From positions 123,891 to 134,424 of the forward strand of contig MU646735.1 of assembly GCA_026770585.1 (NCBI GenBank): a DNA stretch of 10,534 bases, written 5' to 3'. The notes below the pieces were generated by a model, which was given only the letters and a program-made list of their open reading frames with translations, was not told the DNA's origin and made no database searches. The position numbers and the translations under genes were made by a program. Shown here piece after piece: positions 1 to 5,509 of the stretch. The DNA is from Baffinella frigidus (Eukaryota; Cryptophyceae; Cryptomonadales; Baffinellaceae). Within the stretch, counting starts at the first letter, position 1. Every line of letters begins with the position of its first letter.

Positions 1-158
1 TTGGGGGGTGGGGTTTAGGGGGTGGGGTTTAGGGTTTAGGGTTTAGGGTTTAGGGTTTAGGGTTTAGGGTTTAGGGTTTAGGGTTAAGGGTTTAGGGTTT
101 GGGGTTTAGGGTTAAGGGTTTAGGGTTTGGGGTTTAGGGTTTAGGGTTTAGGGTTTAC
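1..158 (+). repeat. Telomere-like array, mostly TTTAGGG
   Basis: Near-perfect head-to-tail TTTAGGG units, with variants (TTTGGGG, TTAAGGG, TTTAGGGGG) concentrated at the left edge and around 85-130. TTTAGGG is the telomere repeat of plants, many algae and several protists. A true left chromosome end would read CCCTAAA on +, so this block is interstitial or the window is oriented with the end to the right. On the - strand it begins directly after the exon-like fragment 159-244 and would form the start of its intron (GTAAACCC...). Confidence 0.93.
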
Positions 159-244
159 CGTGCGCAAGGAGCCGGCTTTCTCAATGGTGCGTACGGAGGC
201 TTCTTTCTTGAGATGGCCCATGACAAAGGAGCCGGCTGGTGTTA
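159..244 (-). CDS. Exon-like fragment with splice-like borders, unknown protein
   Basis: Read on -, this 86-nt piece is preceded by a 3'-splice-like CCCTTACAG and followed by a 5'-splice-like ACG|GTAAAC. The open frame reads as a helical peptide containing SFVMGHLKKEASVRTIEKAG, with the phrase AGS(F/L) near each end. I recognise no domain. The flanks on both sides are telomere-like satellite, so the predicted introns would consist of CCCTAAA-type DNA. It could be a real small exon or a relic; no second copy is present in the window to test selection. Confidence 0.4.
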
Positions 245-482
245 CTGTAAGGGTTTCGGGTTTAGGGTTTCGGGTTTCGGGTTTAAAGTTAAGGGGTCGG
301 CAATTGGGGTTCAGGATGCAGGGTGTGGGGTGCAGGGTTCAGGGTGCAGGGGTTAGGGTGCAGGGTGTAGGGGGCAGGGTTCAGGGTGCAGGGAGCAGGG
401 TGCAGGGTGCAGGGTTTAGGGTTTGGTAAAACCAACCCCCAAACCCCTAAGGGTCCAGGGTTCAGGGTTTAGGGCAAGGAGT
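245..482 (+). repeat. Degenerate G-rich minisatellite (GGGTTTCGG, GGGTGCAGG types)
   Basis: Irregular 7-bp-phase repeats derived from TTTAGGG: GGGTTTCGG around 250-285, GGGTGCAGG/GGGTTCAGG at about 310-415, and a last block at 446-475. A short C-rich inverse stretch (AACCCCCAAACCCC, about 434-447) interrupts the G polarity. The conceptual + translation (repeated RVQGAG) is satellite noise. Confidence 0.85.
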
Positions 483-520
483 TCCTGTGTGGAGGATTCT
501 TTGCTGTTGGGCCTTGACGT
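470..520 (-). pseudogene. Third, most degraded copy of the VDQAKAQQQ module
   Basis: On - the frame reads HVKAQQQRILHTGTP, aligning with AKAQQQGILDTGTP of the copy at 621-739; the aspartate before HV replaces the VDQ of its relative. It runs straight into telomere-like satellite at its 3' side and has no obvious splice signal. Treated as a truncated relic. Confidence 0.5.
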
Positions 521-620
521 GATCATGAATTTGCCTTGGGAACAACGAAAGTTACTACACAAATGCTTTACTATTACTAGTATGAGCCCTCTGCGTAGCA
601 AATTTCGTTGCCCATTTTCA

Positions 621-739
621 TTAAATTAAACGATATCCCCGGAGTAGGTGAGGAGTGCCTGTGTCGAGGATTCCTTGCTGTTGGGCCTTGGCCTGGTCGA
701 CTGCCTGCATGAAATCGAACTCGTTCTTGAACACCTCAT
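621..739 (-). CDS. Exon-like VDQAKAQQQ module, copy 1
   Basis: On - an acceptor-like CCTCCGGCGCAG precedes the open frame, which starts at the second base of a codon and runs about 39 codons to TAA at 621-623. The core is FMQAVDQAKAQQQGILDTGT, charged and helix-forming. The copy at 871-926 shares the acceptor, the DEV(F) start and the QAVDQAKA core, but is 12 nt shorter in the middle (KNEF missing). Conserved splice acceptor plus conserved frame in two copies supports an exon origin. No domain recognised. The piece may be the terminal exon or may end early by decay. Confidence 0.5.
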
Positions 740-748
740 CTGCGCCGG

Positions 749-866
749 AGGGACGGGTTAGGGGTTAGGGTAGAAGAAGATATTTTTTTCTCCATAACGG
801 TTGTCAGCGGACAACCCCAGCTGGGGTCGCTTGGTTTACGCGATTGGGTTTAGGGTTCCGGGGTGA
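749..866. other. Spacer with two small TTTAGGG-like patches
   Basis: Contains GGGTTAGGGGTTAGGG (about 756-770) and GGGTTTAGGGTTCCGGGG (about 846-863). Between them is an AT-rich patch and unique DNA. No gene signal seen. Confidence 0.6.
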
Positions 867-870
867 GTGT

Positions 871-926
871 TTAGAGTTGGTGGGCCTTGGCTTGGTCGAC
901 TGCCTGCAAGAACTCGAACACCTCAT
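871..926 (-). pseudogene. VDQAKA module, copy 2 (truncated by TAA)
   Basis: On - a C-rich acceptor-like tract ending GGCACAG precedes DEVFEFLQAVDQAKAHQL and then TAA (871-873). Nucleotide differences from copy 1 inside VDQAKA are synonymous (CAG/CAA). The stop replaces the QQQGILDTGT tail of copy 1. A truncated relative of the 621-739 exon. Confidence 0.5.
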
Positions 927-986
927 CTGTGCCGGGGGGGGGGGGTGTCAGCGGAAGCTGGGAAGCTCCATGCGGTGGAAGCATTA

Positions 987-1022
987 ACACCATCGGATTT
1001 GAACGGGAAGTTCGCTCGGGGT
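987..1022 (+). repeat. 36-bp direct repeat, left copy
   Basis: Matches 1176-1211 at 33 of 36 positions (CA/TG and one G/C difference); period 189 bp. The core is CGGATTTGAACGGGAAGTTC in this copy. The pair brackets element copy M1 and the hairpin 1133-1175. Confidence 0.85.
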
Positions 1023-1023
1023 C

Positions 1024-1159
1024 CGCACGGTGGACTACGAACCTTTCATCAAAAGCCAACCTACATGAAGATGATTAATTTGAAGGATTTTCTATGCAAA
1101 TTGGTCACGTGACACCCCGGAATCAAGGTTCAACGATACCCTCGGAGCCCATCTTGTGG
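1024..1159 (+). mobile_element. MITE-like element M, copy M1
   Basis: Member of a dispersed family of about 136-139 bp. The left terminus reads CCGCACGGTGGACTACGAAC, here with G for the usual A at the third base. Inside are TTTCATCAAAAG, a GCAAATTGGTCACGTGAC block containing a perfect GTCACGTGAC palindrome, CCCCGGAATC, then the right terminus CCCTCGGAGCCCA..TTGTGG. The two ends are imperfect inverted repeats of about 25 bp. No coding capacity. This copy's right terminus is part of a perfect hairpin. Confidence 0.8.
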
Positions 1160-1175
1160 GCTCCGAGGGTATCGT
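1133..1175. repeat. Perfect hairpin, 19-bp stem and 5-nt loop
   Basis: Arm ACGATACCCTCGGAGCCCA at 1133-1151 is exactly complementary to 1157-1175. The left arm is the right end of element M1; the right arm lies outside the element, so the end of M1 has been copied in inverted orientation. Confidence 0.9.
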
Positions 1176-1211
1176 ACACTGTCGGATTTGAACGGCAAGT
1201 TCGCTCGGGGT
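1176..1211 (+). repeat. 36-bp direct repeat, right copy
   Basis: Second copy of 987-1022, abutting the hairpin 1133-1175 with no gap. Confidence 0.85.
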
Positions 1212-1233
1212 TACCCGCCACGCACGAAACGTG

Positions 1234-1450
1234 TTAAGGGTTTAGGGTTTAGGGTTTAGGGTTTAGGTATTAGGGTTTAGGGTGTATGGTTTATGGTTTA
1301 AGGTTTGAGGTTTGAGGTTTAGGGTGTAGGGTGTAGGGTTTAGGGTTTAGGGTTTAGAGTTTAGGGTTTAGGGTTTAGGGTTTAGGGTTTAGGGATTAGG
1401 GCTTAGGGTTTATGGTTTATGGTTTATGGTTTAGGGTTGAGGGTTGAGGG
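1234..1450 (+). repeat. Second telomere-like TTTAGGG array
   Basis: Long runs of exact TTTAGGG at 1236-1267 and about 1335-1395, with variant units (TTTATGG, TTTGAGG, GTGTAGG). G-strand on +, same polarity as the array at 1-158. It ends directly against the IQ-motif fragment. Confidence 0.93.
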
Positions 1451-1554
1451 TTTCGGGAGGGACCGCGGCGGCGCATGGCGTGGATCCTGCCCATGATGCC
1501 CCGCAGCCGCCGCTGGATGATCACCGACGCCTTCGCCTTCGCCTGCTCTTCCAA
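1450..1554 (-). pseudogene. Fragment of an IQ-motif protein
   Basis: On - the frame opens just after TAA (1555-1557) and reads about 35 residues: an acidic/alanine-lysine start (EEQAKAKAS), then VIIQRRLRGIMGRIHAMRRR. Residues 13-23 fit the calmodulin-binding IQ consensus IQxxxRGxxxR exactly (I13, Q14, R18, G19, R23). The region is GC-rich with strong codon-third-position G/C, unlike its surroundings. IQ motifs bind calmodulin or EF-hand light chains in myosins, kinesins and many signalling and ciliary proteins. Only one motif survives; the 3' side runs into CCCTAAA-type satellite. Exon versus relic cannot be decided. Confidence 0.55.
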
Positions 1555-1555
1555 T

Positions 1556-1862
1556 TATCGTGTCACAGTTATCACTTCCACACGGAGGGCTACGACGGGA
1601 TTTTCGGGCATGAATTGCCCGAGTTTCTCGTTACCTCATCCGTAGGAAATCCCCTATGTCCCTACGGGTTGACTACCGTAGGGTCCTAGGTCTTGTCGCT
1701 TAGGGGTCGTTCAAACCCCCTTCGAAGTCCGCAGTGTGGCGCAAGAGCCTACGACCGCCCTGGGAGCACAAAACGTCTTTCTCAGATTTGTACCACGCAT
1801 CGGCCACTTTAGGAGAATAATCCAGAAATGCTCCCCAAAAGTAACTTTGGGCCAAAGCCCTC
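1556..1862. other. Gene-poor stretch with decayed repeat ends
   Basis: CCACACGGAGGGCTACGACG at about 1580-1599 resembles the M-element terminus (CCACACGGTGGACTACGA) and may be a lone diverged end. CTACCGTAGGGTCCTAGGTC at 1673-1692 recurs inverted at 2289-2308 (17 of 20 matches). CTCAGATTTGTACCA at about 1784-1798 recurs at about 3064-3078. No convincing coding signal. Confidence 0.45.
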
Positions 1863-1940
1863 TTGGGGGGTGCGTGCCTTGGTCACAGCCCACGCCTGTT
1901 TGTCGCCGATCACGCCTCGGCAGACCCGGTCGAAATATCC
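1863..1940 (-). pseudogene. ITxKQAxAVTKA module, copy K1
   Basis: On - it reads GVIGDKQAWAVTKARTP. Copies K2 (2179-2252) and K3 (2816-2913) share the same frame. The three copies vary mainly at third codon positions in this frame, the mark of past protein-level selection. Helix-forming and charged; domain not recognised, though it loosely resembles the QAVDQAKA module at 621-739. The frame continues past the module and stops within about 30 codons. Confidence 0.5.
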
Positions 1941-2039
1941 GCTAACATAACATTTCTTTGTGCCGAACAATTATTAATTAGTACCACGAAAATAAATGGG
2001 CCGATCTGCGAGGCCCTCTTTGTGGTGTGGAGAGAGGAG

Positions 2040-2178
2040 CCACTTAGCAGCGACCGAAGATATTTCCCCCCGGATTCTCGGGAGAAATTCCGGTTGGAAT
2101 CCAGGGCAATGGATAAGATTCTAGTACAAATGGTTTAGATGGACTGCATCCGTGAAGACCGCGGTGGCTGCTAAGTGG
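2040..2178. mobile_element. 139-bp inverted-repeat element beside copy K2
   Basis: Ends CCACTTAGCAGC (2040-2051) and GCTGCTAAGTGG (2167-2178) are perfect 12-bp inverted repeats, with similarity extending about 8 bp further in (GACCGAAG against GACCGCGG complement). No ORF. It abuts the 3' end of the K2 module. No clear target duplication. Confidence 0.6.
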
Positions 2179-2252
2179 GGGGGTGCGTGCCTTGTTGACA
2201 GCCCAGGCGTGTTTGTCAGTGATCAAGCCTGTATATACTCCTTGAGTGGCCA
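2179..2252 (-). pseudogene. ITxKQAxAVTKA module, copy K2
   Basis: On - it reads LATQGVYTGLITDKHAWAVN followed by KARTP. Against K3 there are six synonymous changes (TAT/TAC, ACT/ACC, AAA/AAG, GCC/GCG, GCT/GCC, ACC/ACT). It is cut on its 5' side by the palindrome 2253-2272 and on its 3' side by the inverted-repeat element 2040-2178, so it is clearly broken. Confidence 0.5.
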
Positions 2253-2272
2253 GGCCGTCAAATTTGACGGCC
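2253..2272. repeat. Perfect 20-bp palindrome
   Basis: GGCCGTCAAATTTGACGGCC is its own reverse complement with no loop. It sits at the 5' edge of K2, where K3 has its DEADHIY sequence. Confidence 0.9.
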
Positions 2273-2335
2273 AAGAGGTCCTAGGCAGGTCCTAGGGACC
2301 TACGGTAGGGCGTATGAGCCTACTCGCCACTTCAG

Positions 2336-2384
2336 GGATAGATCTCTGCGAGATGGGTCTCTCAAAGAAGTTCGGTTCGGACAA
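2336..2384 (+). repeat. Shared flank of element copies M2 and M5
   Basis: ATCTCTGCGAGATGG, TCTCTCAAAGAAGTTCGG and TTCGGACA here match 8676-8721 almost base for base. The homology of copies M2 and M5 thus extends about 45 bp beyond the element end. Either these two form a longer subfamily, or one segment containing the element was duplicated. Confidence 0.75.
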
Positions 2385-2522
2385 CCACTTGGTGGGCTTC
2401 GAGGGTTTCACTGACCCCGGATTCCGGGGTGTTACGTGACCCATTTGCATTAGAACAATCCTTCAAGTCAAATATCTTCAGGTAAGTTGACTTTTGATGA
2501 AAGGTTGGTAGTCCACCGTGTG
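2385..2522 (-). mobile_element. MITE-like element M, copy M2
   Basis: 138 bp, inverted relative to M1: starts CCACTTGGTGGGCTTCGAGG and ends GGTTGGTAGTCCACCGTGTG. The interior has CCCCGGATTCCGGGG and GATGAAAGG. On - it leaves an open frame that includes SRNTPESGV and stops after VRTELL; copy M5 keeps the same frame and stop. That is probably a by-product of the shared sequence, not a gene. Confidence 0.85.
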
Positions 2523-2690
2523 AACACCCTGAGATCGCAGCTTGTACCCCTGAAAAGCACCGGAAGATTGGATAGCGAACGATGCAAGAAGCACCCACAA
2601 TGCAGTTGAGGCGCTGCCGAGACCCTGACCGAGACGTCAACAAGAATCTCGACCAACATGGACGCTATGGTGCGTTGCGCGCCCACCTCT
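2523..2690. other. Unassigned unique stretch
   Basis: Open in more than one frame on both strands but with no paralogue in the window to judge which is real. On - one frame reads RTIASMLVEILVDVSVRVSA, which is protein-like but unsupported. No repeat or RNA gene seen. Confidence 0.3.
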
Positions 2691-2815
2691 CCACGCCAGA
2701 TTCTTGGAAGGGGTCGCCAAAAGTCAATTCCTCCTCAAGCCAAGGTTTTCAAAAGTTCACACCCGTATCCTCATACGGGTTAAAAAAATCTACCCCCACA
2801 TCCAATCTGGCGTGG
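2691..2815. mobile_element. 125-bp inverted-repeat element abutting copy K3
   Basis: CCACGCCAGATT (2691-2702) and its exact complement AATCTGGCGTGG (2804-2815) bound the segment. Inside is ACCCGTAT-CCTC-ATACGGGT (2761-2780), a perfect 8-bp stem. The element starts exactly where K3 loses similarity to its paralogues. No ORF; no clear target duplication. Confidence 0.6.
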
Positions 2816-2913
2816 TATGAATGGGGAGTGTGTGCCTTGGTGACGGCCTGCGCTTGCTTTTCGGTGATCACGCCTGTGTAGATATGGTCTGCTTCGTCCA
2901 GTGATGCTGCGAC
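2816..2913 (-). CDS. ITxKQAxAVTKA module, copy K3, exon-like
   Basis: On - an acceptor-like CTAAACCAG precedes an in-phase open segment of 32 codons: VAASLDEADHIYTGVITEKQ then AQAVTKAHTPHS. This is the best preserved of the three K copies and the only one with a clean 5' exon border. Its 3' side is taken over by the inverted-repeat element 2691-2815. Likely a helical segment of a larger protein; function unknown. Confidence 0.5.
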
Positions 2914-2999
2914 CTGGTTTAGGGATTGGGTTTCAGGATTGAGGATTTTCACCATAGTAAATTGGGCAACCAAAAACCTTTATCGTAGTCAAATGGGTT

Positions 3000-3210
3000 C
3001 CACTCGAGAATGCTAGAGGGGCCTATTTGTAACTGAACATATAAAGTCTTTACTACAAAAACGCTCAGATTTGTACCAGGATAAGATAAACGTATCCTCG
3101 CGCCTGGCATAAATTCTGACAGGCACGAGGTTACTTGACCTTATCCTGATACAAACATTTACAACTGTTTTTTACACATATAAATAGGCCCCTCTAGCGT
3201 TCTCGTGTGG
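3000..3210. mobile_element. 211-bp foldback element
   Basis: Left terminus CCACTCGAGAATGCTAGAGG and right terminus (read inverted) CCACACGAGAACGCTAGAGG match at 18 of 20, and the match continues through GGCC and A/T-rich DNA. A second inverted pair inside is CAGATTTGTACCAGGATAAG against CTTATCCTGATACAAAC. It has no coding capacity. Its first bases, CCAC(T/A)CG, are the same as those of the M family. Confidence 0.75.
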
Positions 3211-3221
3211 TTCATCAAAGA

Positions 3222-3304
3222 AACAAGCTCCCGAGAATTTCGGAGCAGTCTCATCTCGAGATTCTGTCTTTTCGATGTTTTGCGAACGCCTCCTCGCTCT
3301 CCAA
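3222..3304 (-). pseudogene. Frameshifted copy of the WKWVHQWLDGEEA module C-terminal part
   Basis: On - it begins LLESEEAFAKHRKDR (compare WLDGEEAIQRETTNR at 3385-3589). A 4-nt deletion relative to that copy shifts the frame; the homologous tail NLEMRLLRNS (compare NFEMGMLRNS) is found in another frame. A clear decayed paralogue. Confidence 0.6.
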
Positions 3305-3314
3305 CAAACCATTT

Positions 3315-3430
3315 ACTATGACTTCACCATAGTAATCACTATGACCTCACCATAGTAACTACAACAACTTCACCATGGGAATCACTACAACTTCATGATA
3401 GCAGATCGATGGACTTCGTCATAATAAATT
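3315..3430 (+). repeat. 23-bp minisatellite, five units
   Basis: Units of 23, 23, 23, 24 and 23 bp: ACTATGACTTCACCATAG plus TAATC in the first, diverging progressively rightwards. Each early unit contains the short inverted pair CTATG/CATAG. The last units encode the C-terminal end and stop of the open frame 3385-3589. A half-unit (TTCACCATAGTAAATT) also lies at about 2949-2964. Confidence 0.85.
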
Positions 3431-3589
3431 AGTACGACAATAAAAAAACTTTTAGTAAAACGCACCAGAGAATTGCGGAGCATGCCCATCTCGAAATTGT
3501 GTCTGTTGGTTGTTTCGCGTTGGATGGCCTCTTCCCCGTCAAGCCACTGGTGCACCCACTTCCAATCCCCGTGCTCCTTCTCACTCCAC
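3385..3589 (-). CDS. SEKEHGDWKWVHQWLDG module, longest copy (W1)
   Basis: On - an acceptor-like CCGCAG precedes a 68-codon open frame, including stop TAG. It starts WSEKEHGDWKWVHQWLDGEE and continues through NRHNFEMGMLRNSLV to a hydrophobic FFIVVLIYY, then stops within the 23-bp minisatellite. Compared with copy W2 there are seven synonymous third-position changes over about 22 codons (for example AGT/AGC, AAG/AAA, CAC/CAT, CTT/CTC, GAC/GAT), against about six replacements. The tryptophan-rich acidic core is loosely Myb/SANT-like in flavour, but I do not claim that family. The tail is probably non-native. Confidence 0.5.
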
Positions 3590-3710
3590 CTGCGGACAGC
3601 CTTGGCGTATCAGCGTTTACCTGATACACAGACAACGTATGAAGTTGGTTTTGCAACCCTACCTGGGGAGGGGGGAGCTAGGGTTAAGGGGTTTCAGTTG
3701 CTCGATGGTA

Positions 3711-3768
3711 GGGGCCATCGAGCAAGTGATGCACCCACTTGCAATGCCCGTGCTCTTTCTCGCTCCAC
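3711..3768 (-). pseudogene. SEKEHGxxKWVH module, copy W2
   Basis: On - acceptor-like CTCTCCAG then WSEKEHGHCKWVHHLLDG. Same acceptor position and same frame as W1. Its 3' end falls in a perfect 8-bp hairpin (CTCGATGG 3701-3708, CCATCGAG 3715-3722). It lacks the tryptophans at W1 positions 9 and 15. Confidence 0.5.
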
Positions 3769-3835
3769 CTGGAGAGGGCTACGAGGTTGGGTTTGGGTTG
3801 CTCCATTACAAATCCTTCTACCAGCAACGTGTATC

Positions 3836-3906
3836 CACTCGGTGGACTACCAACCTTTCATCAAAAGTCAACTTACCTGAAGACAATCAACTTATAAAAT
3901 TCTCAT
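3836..3906 (+). mobile_element. MITE-like element M, truncated copy M3
   Basis: Keeps the left half (CACTCGGTGGACTACCAACC, TTTCATCAAAAG, then AAAATTCTCAT) and breaks off where full copies continue into GC(A/G)AATTTGGTCACGT. The right inverted terminus is missing. Confidence 0.75.
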
Positions 3907-3935
3907 CTATAAGTTCATGTTCCTTTTGGAAAGGA

Positions 3936-3988
3936 GGGGGTTGGGGGGTGGGGTTTAGGGGTTGGGCGTTAGGTGTTGAGGTTAAGGG
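3936..3988 (+). repeat. Short G-rich telomere-like patch
   Basis: GGGGGTTGGGGGGTGGGGTT followed by TAGGGGTTGGGCGTTAGG, same polarity as the other arrays. Confidence 0.7.
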
Positions 3989-4046
3989 GCACTGGTGCAC
4001 CCACTTGCAGTCTCTGTGTTCCCTCTCACTCCGCCTCGAGAGGACA
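3988..4046 (-). pseudogene. SEREHRDCKWVH module, copy W3
   Basis: On - it reads VLSRRSEREHRDCKWVHQCP, homologous to W1 and W2, with the leading Trp changed to Arg. It is then lost in G-rich satellite. The most diverged copy. Confidence 0.5.
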
Positions 4047-4087
4047 GGGGAGCATGGCTAGGGGGGGTTCTGTTTGTTTTTCTGGGG

Positions 4088-4122
4088 GTATATATATATA
4101 TGTATATATATATGTATATACA
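4088..4122. repeat. TA/TG microsatellite
   Basis: Run of TATA with GTATA interruptions. Confidence 0.9.
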
Positions 4123-4123
4123 T

Positions 4124-4256
4124 TTAGGGTTGGGCCAAGGGCTCAGGGCGTAGGGGTTAGGGGCGAGGGGTGAGGGGTGAGGGGTGGGGGGTGAGGGGTA
4201 AGGGGTGTGGGGTGAGGGGTTGGGGGTTGGGGGTTGGGGATTGAGGTTGAGGGGTT
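4124..4256 (+). repeat. Degenerate GGGGTGA/GGGTTAGG minisatellite
   Basis: 7-bp-phase G-rich units (GGGGTGA, GGGGTTGG, GGGTTGGG) on +. Protein readings on either strand (for example PNPSPHTP on -) are artefacts of the repeat. Confidence 0.85.
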
Positions 4257-4330
4257 GTGCATACCCGAACTTTTGTGAGAGCCCCATCTTGAAAAGCACT
4301 CCGAAACGCCCCCCGACCTGCCGATCAGCG

Positions 4331-4768
4331 TTTGGGGTTTCGGGTTTGAGGTTTGGGGTTTGGGGTTTGGGGTTTTGGGTTTTGGGTTTGGAGTTTGGAG
4401 TTTGGGGGTTTGGGTTTGGAGTTTGGGGCTTGGGGTTTGGGGTTTGGGGTCTAGGGTCTAGGGTCTAGAGTCTAGGGTCTAGGGTCTAGGGTCTAGGGTT
4501 CAGGGTTCAGGGTTTAGGTTTAAGGGTTAAGGGTTAAGGGTCTAGGGTTAAGGTTGTGGGGTTCAGGGTGTGGGGTGGGGGGTTTAGGCCGTAGGGTTTA
4601 AGGTTAAGGGTTCAGGGTTTAAAGTTTGGGGTTTAGGGTTGAGGGTCTAGGGTTTAGAGTTGAGGATTTGGGGTTAAGGGTTTGGGGTCTAGGGTTTGGG
4701 GTTTAGGGTGTGGGGTGTAGGGTGTGGGGTTTAGGGTTTAGGTTTTAGGGTTTGGGTTTTGGGGTTGG
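4331..4768 (+). repeat. Long degenerate telomere-like satellite (TTTGGGG, TCTAGGG, TTTAGGG blocks)
   Basis: About 440 bp. The variant changes in blocks: TTTGGGG/TTTGGAG at about 4331-4448, TCTAGGG at about 4447-4497, then mixed TTCAGGG, TTAAGGG, GTGTGGGG and TTTAGGG. All on the + strand. Block-wise homogenisation of variants is typical of slippage or unequal exchange in old telomere-derived arrays. Confidence 0.9.
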
Positions 4769-4769
4769 G

Positions 4770-4862
4770 GGATGACCGTGTCGCGGATGTGGATGCCCGC
4801 GCCCGCGAGAGCCTCAGGCATCTTCACTTCTCTCTGCGCGAACCCCTGCGATTTCCTGCTCC
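4770..4862 (-). pseudogene. REVKxxEALA module, copy R1
   Basis: On - it reads RKSQGFAQREVKMPEALAGA and then GIHIRDTVI. Copy R2 (5417-5487, + strand) is inverted relative to it, with matching frame: RKSQELAQRDVKIAEARARE. The differences are largely third-position. It resembles one helix pair of a HEAT/ARM-like solenoid, but that is only an impression. Confidence 0.45.
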
Positions 4863-4885
4863 CAATGTCTATCAATATCAATGTC

Positions 4886-4991
4886 AATATATATCTATCT
4901 ATATATATATATATATATATATATAAATATATAAATATGTAATTTCCTAAATATGTTTGTATGTATTTATGTACTCATACATTGCTATACA

Positions 4992-5058
<67 letters not shown>

Positions 5059-5147
5059 TAATATATTCATATATATATATATATTTATATATATTAATAT
5101 ATATATATATGTGTATATATATATATTTATTAATATATTAATATATC
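4886..5147. repeat. AT-rich microsatellite tract (TA, TG, TAA units)
   Basis: Long TATATA runs with a GTGTGTGTGT patch at about 5029-5040 and imperfect TATTAATATA units. The open frames here (runs of YIYI) are repeat artefacts. Confidence 0.95.
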
Positions 5148-5325
5148 AAAAATCATATTTGTTATACTTAAAGGATCCCGGCTCACGCCAGCAGCCACAT
5201 AAATACAGATAATTACCAGATTTAATAGCAAACTTACACAAATATGTTTAGTAATTTATGAATATATCAATAGTAATTTATGAATATATTTCTTGACTTC
5301 CAGCGCCGGAATCCTGATATGCAGT
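5148..5325. other. AT-rich spacer
   Basis: Contains a short direct repeat, GTAATTTATGAATATAT, at about 5249-5265 and again at about 5273-5289. No gene signal. Confidence 0.6.

Positions 5326-5376
<51 letters not shown>
5326..5376. repeat. (TA)n microsatellite
   Basis: Uninterrupted TA repeat of about 25 units. Confidence 0.97.
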
Positions 5377-5380
<4 letters not shown>

Positions 5381-5416
5381 AAATGGCATATTTATATTCA
5401 TATTTACATTCCTTCC

Positions 5417-5487
5417 GCGGAGCAGGAAATCGCAGGAGTTGGCGCAGAGAGACGTGAAGATCGCGGAGGCGCGTGCGCGAGAGCCTC
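5417..5487 (+). pseudogene. REVKxxEALA module, copy R2
   Basis: On + it reads RKSQELAQRDVKIAEARARE, the inverted partner of R1 at 4770-4862, with the TA microsatellites between them. Its last part pairs with R3 in an inverted repeat (5448-5509). Confidence 0.45.
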
Positions 5488-5509
5488 CACGATCTTGACT
5501 TCTCTCGCT
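5448..5509. repeat. 62-bp imperfect inverted repeat joining R2 and R3
   Basis: GAGAGACGTGAAGATCGCGG on the left arm pairs with GAGAGAAGTCAAGATCGTGG read from the opposite strand; the arms meet at about 5477-5480 with almost no loop. It is a head-to-head junction of two copies of the same coding module. Confidence 0.8.

Noticed and set aside
1-158. Intact chromosome end at the left of the window
   Set aside because: Polarity is wrong: a left end should show CCCTAAA on the + strand, and the array at 1-158 shows TTTAGGG.
310-420. Open + frame with repeated RVQGAG
   Set aside because: Translation of a 7-bp-phase minisatellite; no protein signal.
2362-2643. 93-codon - strand frame across element M2
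   Set aside because: Half lies in the M element, and the same frame and stop recur in M5 because the elements and flanks are duplicated; no independent coding evidence.
3385-3589. Myb/SANT domain for the SEKEHGDWKWVHQWLDG module
   Set aside because: Tryptophan spacing does not fit the regular Myb helix pattern well enough, and no second repeat is present.
3982-4299. Proline-rich open frame on the - strand
   Set aside because: C-rich strand of the degenerate minisatellite; the repeat explains the composition fully, apart from the short W3 fragment at its end in another frame.
4953-5141. Open frames of YIYIYI and similar, suggesting membrane segments
   Set aside because: Purely the translation of TA/TG microsatellite.
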